Shown: piece by piece, positions 39,961 through 47,418 of the stretch
Layout: each line of letters opens with the position of its first letter
Numbering within the stretch: the stretch's first letter is position 1
Assembly: GCA_036337295.1 (NCBI GenBank)
Contig: JAYZEN010000009.1
Span: 124,001 to 188,000 of the forward strand
Source of the DNA: Ketobacter sp036337295
GTDB lineage: Bacteria; Pseudomonadota; Gammaproteobacteria; Pseudomonadales; Ketobacteraceae
DNA length: 64,000 bases
Direction: 5' to 3'
Translations under genes and position numbers: made by a program
Notes under the pieces: generated by a model
Seen by the model: only the letters and a program-made list of their open reading frames with translations
Told to the model about the DNA's origin: nothing
The model's database searches: none

Positions 39961-41247
39961 TCACTTCGGTAAATTGAATGACGCCCGGCCGTTGGCTGCC
40001 GGGGTTTCCTCTTGCTCTTCGTCAATGGGTTGCAGGGACAGACCATCCAATGCAGAAGCGGGTTTGGCTGGAGCCGGCGAGGGTGCTGATGCCGGCTTCG
40101 CCGAGTTGGCTGGGGTTGCCGGTTTGGCCGGAGCCGCCTGGGGTTGAGCAGCGGCTTTGGGAGCGGCCTGGGCTTCATTCTGGGAAGGGTTTTCTTCCAG
40201 GGTGATGCGCAATCGCAGGTTGTTTTTGGAGTCTGCGTTCTTGAGCGCTTCTTCCATCGAAATCTTTTTATCCTTATACAATTTGTAGAGTGCCGTATCG
40301 AAGGTCTGCATGCCGCCGGCCTCGGATTTCAGCATCACTTCCTTGATCTCATCCACTTTACCCTGCTTGATCAGATCACACACCCGTGGTGATCCCAGCA
40401 GGATCTCAATGGCGGCGGCCCGTTTGCCGTCCAGAGTCGGAATCAGGCGTTGGGAGACGATGCCCTGGATATTCAGGGACAGGTCCAGGAACAATTGCTT
40501 GTGTCGTTCTTCCGGAAAAAAGTTGATGATGCGGTCCAGTGCCTGGTTGGCGTTGTTGGCGTGCAGGGTGGATATACACAGGTGGCCAGTTTCGGCAAAG
40601 GCAATGGCCTGCTCCATTTGCTCCTGGGTACGGATCTCACCAATGAGAATCACATCCGGAGCCTGACGTAACGTGTTTTCCAAGGCATCGTCGTAGCAAT
40701 TGGTGTCCATGCCCACTTCCCGCTGATTGACGATGGACATCTTGTGCTGGTGCACGAATTCCACCGGGTCCTCAATGGTGATGATATGTCCTGCGCTGTT
40801 GCTGTTGCGATAATCGATCAGGGCCGCCAGGGAGGTGGACTTGCCTGACCCGGTGCCGCCAACGAACAGAATCAGGCCGCGTTTCTGCATCACCAGTTTG
40901 GGCAGGATATCTGGCAGCCCTAAGTCTTTATAGTTCGGAATGTCCGTTTTTATGGCGCGGCAGACCATGGAATACTGATTGCGTTGCTTGAAGATGTTCA
41001 CTCGAAACCGGCCGACACCGGGCTCAGAGATGGCCAGATTCATTTCCGGCTTGTGTTCAAACTCGGCCCGCTGTTCCTCATTCATGATGGACTCAGCAAT
41101 TTCTTTCACCCGTCCCGGGGGCATGGGCTCCTTGGTGATGGGCGTGAGTTTGCCGTAGAACTTGGCGCTGGGAGGCGCTCCGGTGGAGAGGTAAAGGTCG
41201 GAACCATCCCGTTCGGCGAAGTATTTCAGATAGTCAATGAATTCCAT
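39961..41247 (-). CDS. pilU: PilT/PilU-type twitching motility ATPase with Pro/Ala-rich tail
   Basis: A 428-residue hexameric retraction ATPase of type IV pili. Walker A GGTGSGKSTS at 130-139, Asp box DPVEFVHQHK, Walker B LIGEIRTQEQMEQAI and the His box ISTLHANNANQALDR. The N-terminus MEFIDYLKYFAERDGSDLYLS and the GMQTFDTALYKLYKDKKIS motif favour PilU over PilT. After the usual end at about 365 comes a ~60-residue Ala/Pro/Lys-rich tail, then an acidic end; this extension is unusual. The frame continues upstream of ATG 41247, but the family start is here. Stands alone without pilT. Confidence 0.9.
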   Translation of the reverse strand: MEFIDYLKYFAERDGSDLYLSTGAPPSAKFYGKLTPITKEPMPPGRVKEIAESIMNEEQRAEFEHKPEMNLAISEPGVGRFRVNIFKQRNQYSMVCRAIKTDIPNYKDLGLPDILPKLVMQKRGLILFVGGTGSGKSTSLAALIDYRNSNSAGHIITIEDPVEFVHQHKMSIVNQREVGMDTNCYDDALENTLRQAPDVILIGEIRTQEQMEQAIAFAETGHLCISTLHANNANQALDRIINFFPEERHKQLFLDLSLNIQGIVSQRLIPTLDGKRAAAIEILLGSPRVCDLIKQGKVDEIKEVMLKSEAGGMQTFDTALYKLYKDKKISMEEALKNADSKNNLRLRITLEENPSQNEAQAAPKAAAQPQAAPAKPATPANSAKPASAPSPAPAKPASALDGLSLQPIDEEQEETPAANGRASFNLPK

Positions 41248-41446
41248 TGCAAACCTATGTGCTTGAATTGATGCGGATTCTGAAAGCTGTTCGAACAGTA
41301 TAGTCAAGGTCGCGTAGTCTGCTGTCCGGAGCCGGGCCGGGTGGCGAAATTCCCGGCGCAGCACGACCGGCCTCACCACGGTGGCTTATTCAGGATGGGT
41401 TATTAAAGCGTATCCCTATAGATGATTTGATTTTTAGCCAGGGTGG

Positions 41447-41474
41447 TTGACTTCTGGCCCCACCGGCATAGAAT
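41447..41474 (+). promoter_or_regulatory. sigma70-type promoter for the rtcB transcript
   Basis: TTGACT-16 bp-TAGAAT is close to consensus and predicts a start near 41481, giving a leader of about 275 nt. No sigma54 -24/-12 pair was seen, unlike the RtcR-controlled rtcBA of enterobacteria. Confidence 0.6.
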
Positions 41475-41507
41475 GCGCCCCAGCACCGTTGCTACACCGA
41501 ATGCAGC

Positions 41508-41573
41508 AACTGAACACAGTGATTGAATACAACGATTAAATACAGTAGTTAAGTACAACAGTTAAATACAGCA
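41508..41573 (+). repeat. five imperfect 13-14 bp tandem repeats in the rtcB leader
   Basis: Five units related to GTTAAATACAGCA (such as GATTGAATACAAC and GTTAAGTACAACA) run without gaps between the promoter and the structured leader. They are AT-rich and would be unstructured in RNA. Confidence 0.65.
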
Positions 41574-41587
41574 TGAGGAGGTTTGAA

Positions 41588-41623
41588 ATGACACAACGTA
41601 CTGAGGTAACCAGCGTACTTTAA
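41588..41623 (+). CDS. possible 11-residue leader peptide upstream of rtcB
   Basis: ATG follows a GAGGAGG site and reads MTQRTEVTSVL then TAA. The ribosome site and the start codon are in the 5' arm of leader helix 1. Translation would open that helix and could affect the downstream terminator. The peptide has no run of one amino acid, so classical amino-acid attenuation is not suggested. Confidence 0.45.
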   Translation: MTQRTEVTSVL

Positions 41624-41673
41624 GCGGCTTTCGAACCTCCGTTCGGAAGCAGGGGTCGATGCTTCCGGACCAG

Positions 41674-41706
41674 AAACCCTGGTATCCGAGATGCCGGGGT
41701 TTTTTT
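41674..41706 (+). terminator. intrinsic terminator/attenuator before rtcB
   Basis: CCCTGGTATC-CGA-GATGCCGGGG forms a 10-bp stem (with G-U pairs), flanked by AAA and followed by a seven-T run. It ends 50 bp before the rtcB start, inside the presumed transcript, so it must be controlled or leaky. Confidence 0.8.
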
Positions 41707-41756
41707 ATGCCTGTCATCCGGCGGCAAGCATTCACAGACGGATCGGGAGAACGGTT

Positions 41757-42953
41757 ATGCCTGTTTTGCAGGAAACCAGAAAGGGCAAAGTGCCCGTCAA
41801 AATTTTTACCAACGATATCGAGGCGCAGGCCTTTCAGCAGCTCATCAATATTGCCAGCCTGCCGATCGTGCACGGCCATATCGCGGCCATGCCGGACGTG
41901 CACCTGGGTAAAGGTGCCACCGTGGGCTCGGTGATTCCCACCCTGGGCGCGGTAATTCCGGCGGCCGTGGGTGTAGACATCGGGTGCGGCATGCATGCGG
42001 TGCGCTTGTCACTGAAGGGCTATCAATTACCGGATAATCTGCGGCCGCTACGGGGCACCCTGGAGGATCGGGTGCCAGTAGGGTTCGCCATGCACAAATG
42101 GAGCAACAGTCGCGATCGTGCCTGCCGCTCCCTGGCGGATGGCCTGGACGCCATTGTCGGCAAACACCCGGCCATTGGCCGCAGGGTAAAGAACCTGGGC
42201 AAAACCTGGGTGTGCCAGATGGGCAGCCTGGGGGGTGGCAATCACTTTATTGAATTGTGCCTGGATGAAAACTCGGATGTCTGGGTGATGTTGCACTCCG
42301 GCAGTCGGGGGGTGGGTAATGCCATCGGCCAGCATTTTATTGCCCTGGCGCGCAAGGATATGGGAGTGCATCTGAACAGCCTGCCGGACAAGGACCTGGC
42401 CTATTTGCAGGAAGGCAGCCGGCATTTCGCGGATTACCTGTTTGCGGTGCAGTGGGCCCAGGCCTATGCCGCCCAGAACCGCCGGGAAATGATGGCCTTG
42501 CTGCTGGCCGGGTTGCGCGATCACCTGCCGGCGTTTGAGCTGACCTCGGAGGCCATTAATTGCCACCACAATTACATCGCCCACGAACACCACCAAGGGG
42601 AAGACGTGATCGTAACCCGCAAGGGTGCTATCCGGGCCGATGTGGGGGAGCTGGGGATTATCCCCGGCAGTATGGGGGCCCACTCCTATATTGTGCGTGG
42701 TAAAGGCAACGCCGCTTCATTTTGTTCCTGTGCCCATGGTGCCGGTCGCAAAATGAGTCGGGCGGCGGCGAAGAAGCGGTTTCGCCGCGAAGACCTGATC
42801 GCACAAACCCGTGGTGTGGAGTGTCGCAAGGATGGCAGCGTGCTCGACGAAATTCCCTCGGCCTACAAGGACATTGATCAGGTGATGGAGAACCAGAGCG
42901 ATCTGGTGGAAGTGGTGCACAGGCTGAAACAGGTGTTGTGCATCAAAGGTTGA
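41757..42953 (+). CDS. rtcB: RNA-splicing ligase RtcB
   Basis: A 398-residue 3'-5' RNA ligase that joins 2',3'-cyclic phosphate or 3'-phosphate ends to 5'-OH ends using Mn and GTP. Motifs: PDVHLGKGATVGSVIPT, GVDIGCGMHAVRL (metal Cys), GSLGGGNHFIEL, LHSGSRGVGN, HNYIAHE, the guanylylated His in CAHGAGRKMSR, and a final VVHRLKQVLCIKG. ATG 41757 (MPVLQETRKGK) is the family start with GGGAG before it; the frame is open from 41691 but that stretch is leader. No rtcA or rtcR accompanies it; the downstream gene encodes a small basic protein. Confidence 0.96.
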   Translation: MPVLQETRKGKVPVKIFTNDIEAQAFQQLINIASLPIVHGHIAAMPDVHLGKGATVGSVIPTLGAVIPAAVGVDIGCGMHAVRLSLKGYQLPDNLRPLRGTLEDRVPVGFAMHKWSNSRDRACRSLADGLDAIVGKHPAIGRRVKNLGKTWVCQMGSLGGGNHFIELCLDENSDVWVMLHSGSRGVGNAIGQHFIALARKDMGVHLNSLPDKDLAYLQEGSRHFADYLFAVQWAQAYAAQNRREMMALLLAGLRDHLPAFELTSEAINCHHNYIAHEHHQGEDVIVTRKGAIRADVGELGIIPGSMGAHSYIVRGKGNAASFCSCAHGAGRKMSRAAAKKRFRREDLIAQTRGVECRKDGSVLDEIPSAYKDIDQVMENQSDLVEVVHRLKQVLCIKG

Positions 42954-42984
42954 GTTGTCATGGTATCTAGAACAGGAGCAGTGT

Positions 42985-43179
42985 ATGAAGCACAAACGTC
43001 AACACAACAGTCACAAACGCAGGAAGCTGCGTAACCCGCTGGCCAACGATCCTTTGTTGCATAAAGGCGGTGTCCATGAAAAATCCCGTAAAGCCCGGCG
43101 TGCTGCGGACAAACGGGAGTTGAGAAACAAGGTGATGAATCGGGATGATTCATCACCTTTATTTGCGATCCCCTCTTAG
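42985..43179 (+). CDS. small basic protein downstream of rtcB
   Basis: A 64-residue, Lys/Arg/His-rich protein (MKHKRQHNSHKRRKLRNPL, then LLHKGGVHEKSRKARRAADK) with AGGAG 6 nt before ATG. The composition suggests RNA or ribosome binding. It lies 31 bp after rtcB, probably in the same transcript. Its last 15 codons run through a perfect terminator-type hairpin and its stop lies 20 bp inside the end of the convergent gene, so the C-terminus may be poorly conserved. Function not known. Confidence 0.65.
   Translation: MKHKRQHNSHKRRKLRNPLANDPLLHKGGVHEKSRKARRAADKRELRNKVMNRDDSSPLFAIPS
43129..43163. terminator. terminator hairpin between the rtcB transcript and the MFS-acyltransferase gene
   Basis: AAGGTGATGAAT and ATTCATCACCTT make a perfect 12-bp stem with a 7-nt loop followed by TTATTT. 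It lies at the meeting point of two convergent genes and within the last codons of the small basic protein. Confidence 0.7.
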
Positions 43180-45051
43180 CAACGCCACCTTGTCTTGCAG
43201 CAGTGCTGCGCTGACCTCACTTGCTGGAATGGCAGCCCCGGCCACCAGTTCCACCCTGGACCAGAAGCGACGTGGCAATCCCGTCAGGGCTTTGCTGTCC
43301 TTGTGGCTGAAGAAACTTCCCCAAAGACCCCGTAACGCCATGGGCACCACCGGAACAGGGTCCTGCTCAATAATTTTTTCGATGCCGGATTTGAACTCGT
43401 CAATGTCGCCATCCTGAGTCAGTTTGCCTTCCGGGAAAATACACACTACCTCGCCGTCCCGTAATTCTTCCGAGATGCGCTTGAAGGCCGTCTCATAGGT
43501 GTGCGGATCGGCGGATTTGGAATGAATGGGAATGGTCTTACCAGTACGGAAAATAAAGTTCAGGACCGGCAGGTCGTAGATGGGTTTGAACATGACAAAG
43601 CGCACTGGCCGTCGGCAGGCCCCGGCGATGATGAGCGCGTCCATGTATGAAACGTGATTGCACACCAGCACACAGGGGCCCTGCTGCGGAATTTTATCCA
43701 GGTCGGTGTGTGTCACCCGGTACATGGTGTGGGTGATGATCCAGATCAGGAAGCGCATGGCGAATTCCGGAATCACCGTGTAGATAAACCAGGCCACCAC
43801 GGCGTTCATGATGGCCAGCACCACAAAGAATTCCGGAATGTCCAGGTCCATCACGCCCAGCAGCAGAATCCCGGTGCCGGCGGACACCACCATAAACAGT
43901 GCGTTCATGATGTTCACGGCAGCGATGATGCGGGAACGGTGGGCTTCGTCGGAGCGCTCCTGCACCATGGCGTAGAGCGGCACAATGTAGAGTCCGCCGG
44001 ACAGTCCAATCATGAGGAAATCCATCAGCACCCGATAGTTTGCCGGTTGTGCCAGGAACTGGCCCACTTCAATCAGTTCAGTGCCGTGGTGGGGGCTGGT
44101 GTGAAAATAGAGATCCAGACCAAACAGGGTGAGGCCGATGGAACCCAGGGGCACCAGGCCCAGCTCCACCTTATGGCCGGACAAACGTTCACACAACAGG
44201 GAGCCTGCCGCGATGCCAATGGAAAAGGCGGACAGCAAGGTCATCACCACACTGGGAGCGCCCCCCAGGTTCACGCGGCTGTATTCGTAGATTTGCGTGA
44301 GATAGGCGGCGCCCAGAAACCAGAACCAGGAAATGCCCATGATAGCGAGAAACACGGCGTTGTTGGCGCGACTGAATTGGATGGTGTGCCAGGTTTCGGT
44401 AAAGGGGTTGAAGCGGATCGTCAAATCCGGGCTGGGGGCCGGGCCTTGGGGTATTTTCAGACTGGAAATGAATCCCAGGATCGCAACGATCACGACAATG
44501 CCGGCCACCATCTGCGGGCCGGCTTTCAGGTCGCTGAACACATTGGCGGCGATGGTGCCGATCAGGATGGCGATGAAGGTGCCGGTTTCCACCAACGCAT
44601 TCCCACCTACCAGTTCACCGGGTTTCAGGTGCTGGGGAATGATGCTGTACTTGACCGGTCCGAAAAAAGTGGACTGGGTACCCATCAGAAACAGCAGCAG
44701 CATCAGGCCCCAGGTTTGCAGGTATAAAAAGCACAGGGCCCCCAATACCATGATCACAATTTCCAACAGCTTGATGTAGCGGATCAGTCGCGACTTTTCA
44801 TATTTATCCGCCAGTTGCCCCGCCAGAGCCGAGAACAGAAAGAAAGGCAGAATGAATAACATGGCCCCCAGATTGTTCATCTTTGCCAGTTCCATTCCCG
44901 ACTGCAGTATCCCGAAGGTCAACATGGCCATCAACGCGTTCTTGAACACATTGTCGTTAAACGCACCAAAAAATTGCGTCCAGAAAAACGGTGCAAAGCG
45001 TTTGGTTTTGAGCAGGCTGAACTGTGAGCGTGATTCGTCGGGCTGGCTCAT
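43159..45051 (-). CDS. MFS (LplT-like) transporter fused to a PlsC-type acyltransferase
   Basis: A 630-residue protein. Residues 1-420 form a 12-helix MFS transporter with an LplT-like start (FAPFFWTQFFGAFNDNVFKNAL) and GPVKYSIIPQHLKPGELVGGNALVE. Residues 430-625 are a glycerophospholipid acyltransferase with NHVSYMD (catalytic H-x4-D), FEPG-type FPEGKL and VPVVPMALRGLWGS. In other bacteria LplT flips lysophospholipid inward and Aas re-acylates it; this form lacks the acyl-ACP synthetase part. Predicted role: lysophospholipid salvage. It is joined by ATGA overlap to the TetR gene upstream. Confidence 0.88.
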   Translation of the reverse strand: MSQPDESRSQFSLLKTKRFAPFFWTQFFGAFNDNVFKNALMAMLTFGILQSGMELAKMNNLGAMLFILPFFLFSALAGQLADKYEKSRLIRYIKLLEIVIMVLGALCFLYLQTWGLMLLLFLMGTQSTFFGPVKYSIIPQHLKPGELVGGNALVETGTFIAILIGTIAANVFSDLKAGPQMVAGIVVIVAILGFISSLKIPQGPAPSPDLTIRFNPFTETWHTIQFSRANNAVFLAIMGISWFWFLGAAYLTQIYEYSRVNLGGAPSVVMTLLSAFSIGIAAGSLLCERLSGHKVELGLVPLGSIGLTLFGLDLYFHTSPHHGTELIEVGQFLAQPANYRVLMDFLMIGLSGGLYIVPLYAMVQERSDEAHRSRIIAAVNIMNALFMVVSAGTGILLLGVMDLDIPEFFVVLAIMNAVVAWFIYTVIPEFAMRFLIWIITHTMYRVTHTDLDKIPQQGPCVLVCNHVSYMDALIIAGACRRPVRFVMFKPIYDLPVLNFIFRTGKTIPIHSKSADPHTYETAFKRISEELRDGEVVCIFPEGKLTQDGDIDEFKSGIEKIIEQDPVPVVPMALRGLWGSFFSHKDSKALTGLPRRFWSRVELVAGAAIPASEVSAALLQDKVALLRGDRK

Positions 45052-45662
45052 GCTTTGCTTCCTTCCTGCACCCAGGCGCTCAGATAGTGAGTGACCAGAG
45101 ATTGCATCAACGTTTGTGGGGTGGCGATATTATCCGAATACAACTTATTGCCAATGTTGAGAATGCAGATGCCGTGAACGCTGCTCCACAGGGTGCGGGA
45201 GGCCAGCTGGATCTGTTTCTTGTCGCGACCGGGGGCCAGCTCCCACACCGCCCGTTCGATCAGCGAGAACAGGGCGTCGATGCGGGCCTGATACCAGTCG
45301 GGCATGACAAAGCCCTGGGGCAGGGTATGGCGGAAAATGGCAGCCCATTGTTTCTCATGCATCTGCCCGAAGTCCAGGTAGGTGTTGGCAATGTGGATGA
45401 TGCGGGGCATGGGCCTGGATTCCTGGTGATAGGCCTGTTCCAGCGCAGCCAGTAACTGGGTCAGGGAAAAGGCGTTGGCGTGCAGGATCAGCTCGTGGAT
45501 GTTTTCGAAATTCTGGTAGAGCGTGCCGACGGTGTAGCCGATTTGCTGGGCCACTTTGCGGGCGCTGACACCCTCCAGTCCTTCGGTGGCGATCAGGGTG
45601 CGGGTGGCATCGATGGCCATGCCCTGGATTTCTTCCCGTGTGTGGTCATTGCGACGTGCCAT
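45048..45662 (-). CDS. TetR-family transcriptional regulator
   Basis: A 204-residue repressor. N-terminal HTH: TREEIQGMAIDATRTLIATEGLEGVSARKVAQQIGYTVGTLYQNFENIHELI. The C-terminal ligand domain is of the WHG type seen in many lipid or drug regulators. It overlaps the MFS-acyltransferase start by 4 bp, so both are one operon. A perfect palindrome lies exactly inside its own promoter spacer, so it very likely represses itself, the transporter-acyltransferase and perhaps the divergent hydrolase. The ligand may be a fatty acyl compound. Confidence 0.9.
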   Translation of the reverse strand: MARRNDHTREEIQGMAIDATRTLIATEGLEGVSARKVAQQIGYTVGTLYQNFENIHELILHANAFSLTQLLAALEQAYHQESRPMPRIIHIANTYLDFGQMHEKQWAAIFRHTLPQGFVMPDWYQARIDALFSLIERAVWELAPGRDKKQIQLASRTLWSSVHGICILNIGNKLYSDNIATPQTLMQSLVTHYLSAWVQEGSKA

Positions 45663-45742
45663 GTCGATTCCTGTTGGTCACAGCGGTTTGCCCGGGTGGT
45701 ATCAAGTAGAGGCAGGCTACGCTTTCTGTTATTGTTCCCAAA

Positions 45743-45771
45743 AGCATAATTGAACAATGTTCACCATTCAA
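45743..45771 (-). promoter_or_regulatory. promoter of the TetR-MFS/acyltransferase operon
   Basis: Read on the minus strand, TTGAAT-17 bp-TATGCT is a good sigma70 promoter 81-109 bp before the TetR start. The TetR operator candidate fills its spacer. Confidence 0.65.
45751..45763. promoter_or_regulatory. TetR operator candidate
   Basis: TGAACA-A-TGTTCA is a perfect 13-bp palindrome centred in the spacer of the TetR promoter and 20 bp before the hydrolase start. Binding would block both directions. Confidence 0.7.
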
Positions 45772-45782
45772 GGAACTGGACT

Positions 45783-46442
45783 ATGTCGGCCGCTACCGTG
45801 GTACTGTTGCATGGACTGGGTCGCAGCCCCCTGGCAATGAAAGGGCTGGAGCGATATCTGGTGCGGCAGGATTATCACGTGATTAATCAGGGCTACGCCT
45901 CCCGGCGTGGCAACATTGCTGAGCTGTGCCGGCGTTTGTTTCACGACTTGCTGCCAGCACTGCCGGCCAGCGGTCAAATCCATTTTGTGACCCATTCCCT
46001 GGGGGGAATCCTGTTGCGTTTTGGTCTGCAGCACTGGAGCATTCATCCGGGGCGACTGGGGCGGGCGGTGATGCTGGCCCCACCTTCCCAGGGCAGTGAG
46101 GTGGTGGATGTGCTGCGGCTCGTACCGTTGCTGCCGAAAATCCTGGGGCCGGCGTTTCTGCAGCTGGGCACGGATGACAGCAGTGTTCCCCTGCAGTTGC
46201 TGGCCCGGGAGCAGGGCGGGTTGCCGCTGGAGGTGGGGGTCATCGCCGGTCGCACCTCGTACGAACCCTGGTTCTCGCCTCTGTTCGGCGAGGAGAATGA
46301 TGGTAAGGTGTCGGTCAGCCGCAGCCGTCACCCGGGGATGAAGGATTTTCGGGCGTTGGATGTGGGGCATACCTTTATCATGAATGACAAGCGGGTCCGG
46401 CAGCAGATTCTGCATTTTCTGCAGTTCGGACGCTTCTGCTAA
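45783..46442 (+). CDS. lipase-like alpha/beta hydrolase
   Basis: A 219-residue alpha/beta hydrolase of the PGAP1/YheT-like small lipase group. LLHGLGRSPLAMKGLERYL starts the fold; the nucleophile Ser is in VTHSLGGILL; likely acid in FGEENDGKVSVS and His in DVGHTFIMND. No signal peptide. ATG 45783 follows AAGGA at 9 nt; an in-frame ATG 33 nt upstream would lie within the operator. Divergent from TetR and possibly under the same operator, which would fit a phospholipid or ester substrate. Confidence 0.82.
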   Translation: MSAATVVLLHGLGRSPLAMKGLERYLVRQDYHVINQGYASRRGNIAELCRRLFHDLLPALPASGQIHFVTHSLGGILLRFGLQHWSIHPGRLGRAVMLAPPSQGSEVVDVLRLVPLLPKILGPAFLQLGTDDSSVPLQLLAREQGGLPLEVGVIAGRTSYEPWFSPLFGEENDGKVSVSRSRHPGMKDFRALDVGHTFIMNDKRVRQQILHFLQFGRFC

Positions 46443-46474
46443 TGGCGGCTTGCCGGTAACGCGGCGGGGGGATT

Positions 46475-46957
46475 ATGGCGATTGAGATTGAACGCAAATT
46501 TCTGGTCATCAGTGATGCGTGGCGTCGACGGGAGGATGGCAGTGAACTGGAAGGCGTGCCCTATCGACAGGGGTACATTCCCTCAGAGGGTATGACCACC
46601 GTGCGCATCCGCCTGCAAGGCGATGAGGCGAAGCTGACCATCAAGGGGAAGAATCAGGGCTTGTCGCGGGCGGAGTTTGAATACGCCATTCCAATTTCCG
46701 ATGCGCAGCAGATGCTGGATAACCTGTGTTCCCGCCCCTTGATCGAGAAGACCCGCTACCTCCGCCCGCAGGGTAACCTGACCTGGGAGATCGATGTATT
46801 TGAAGGGGATAATGCCGGGCTGGTGGTGGCGGAAGTGGAGTTGGAATCCGAAGACCAGCCGGTGGAACTGCCCGATTGGCTAGGGCAGGAGGTATCGGAA
46901 GACCCCCGTTACTATAATGTTAACCTGGTATTGAATCCCTACCGCAGGTGGCGGTGA
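46475..46957 (+). CDS. CYTH domain protein, probable short triphosphate tunnel metalloenzyme
   Basis: A 160-residue CYTH protein with the ExExK motif (IEIERKFLV) at its start, then VRIRLQGDEAKLTIKGK, SRAEFEYAIP, IEKTRYL, WEIDVFEGDNAGLVVAEVELE and EVSEDPRYYNVNL. Such short single-domain members hydrolyse inorganic tripolyphosphate or act on adenylyl triphosphates. It follows the hydrolase by 32 bp. Confidence 0.9.
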   Translation: MAIEIERKFLVISDAWRRREDGSELEGVPYRQGYIPSEGMTTVRIRLQGDEAKLTIKGKNQGLSRAEFEYAIPISDAQQMLDNLCSRPLIEKTRYLRPQGNLTWEIDVFEGDNAGLVVAEVELESEDQPVELPDWLGQEVSEDPRYYNVNLVLNPYRRWR

Positions 46958-46972
46958 ATGGGCGATAACGGG

Positions 46973-47347
46973 TCAGAGCACGTCGATTTCCGGCAGCTCC
47001 AGCTCCGCCAGGCAATTGTGGCCCCGCAATCCATCCTGGTTGTTGGGATAGAGGCGGATTTTGTAGGGGGCGATCAGCAGGGCCTTGCCGTCCAGCAGAC
47101 CCACATAGCCGCCGCTGTAAGTGGTGATGCAGCGCTGCTGTTGAAACTGAATCTGGTGCTCTTCGGCCAGGGCGCAGAAGGAAATCAGGCCGTTGCCGAG
47201 CGGGTCGTGCAAGGCCTGCCGATTGCGGTAACAGCCCAGCGCCCGGGGCGACAGGGCGATGATCAGGCCGTTATGCAACTTGATCAGTTCGCAGGGCTCC
47301 TGGTTCAGGGTATCGGTAAGGATTTCGGCAACAACACTGTTTGACAT
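46973..47347 (-). CDS. unknown small soluble protein
   Basis: 124 residues starting MSNSVVAEILTDTLNQEPC. No signal peptide or membrane helix; contains GLIIALSPRALGCYRNRQALHDPLG and ends CLAELELPEIDVL. No family recognised. ATG 47347 is used because the longer frame upstream runs into the divergent AraC gene start. It converges on the CYTH gene at 15 bp and diverges from the AraC-type gene, leaving a 71-bp shared promoter space, so the regulator may control it. Confidence 0.6.
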   Translation of the reverse strand: MSNSVVAEILTDTLNQEPCELIKLHNGLIIALSPRALGCYRNRQALHDPLGNGLISFCALAEEHQIQFQQQRCITTYSGGYVGLLDGKALLIAPYKIRLYPNNQDGLRGHNCLAELELPEIDVL

Positions 47348-47418
47348 AATGATCGCATAGAGACGCAGAATGGTGGCATTGTCCATCAAAAGAGCAGCAA
47401 GATAAAGCCTGATTGGAC

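Larger units (their letters stand above)
41577..41706 (+). promoter_or_regulatory. structured rtcB leader: SD-sequestering helix, second hairpin and terminator
   Basis: Helix 1 pairs GGAGGTTTGAAA (41577-41588) with TTTCGAACCTCC (41629-41640), 12 bp with one G-U, enclosing an 11-codon ORF and hiding its ribosome site. Helix 2 follows without a gap: GTTCGGAAGC (41641-41650) with GCTTCCGGAC (41661-41670), 10 bp around the loop AGGGGTCGAT. Then comes an intrinsic terminator. The loop GGGGU can pair with ACCCU (41676-41680), the 5' foot of the terminator, forming a pseudoknot that would prevent termination. This has the logic of an attenuator or riboswitch. No known family is claimed. Confidence 0.65.

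Noticed and set aside
41629..41670. tRNA- or Y-RNA-like element before rtcB (TTCGAACC, GGTCGATGC, ACCA)
   Set aside because: No cloverleaf with proper arm lengths can be drawn; the bases are accounted for by two simple hairpins. Y RNA kinship would need a covariance model.
41401..41760. Sigma54 promoter or RtcR circuit for rtcB
   Set aside because: No TGGCAC-N5-TTGC element and no rtcR gene were seen; a sigma70 promoter is present.
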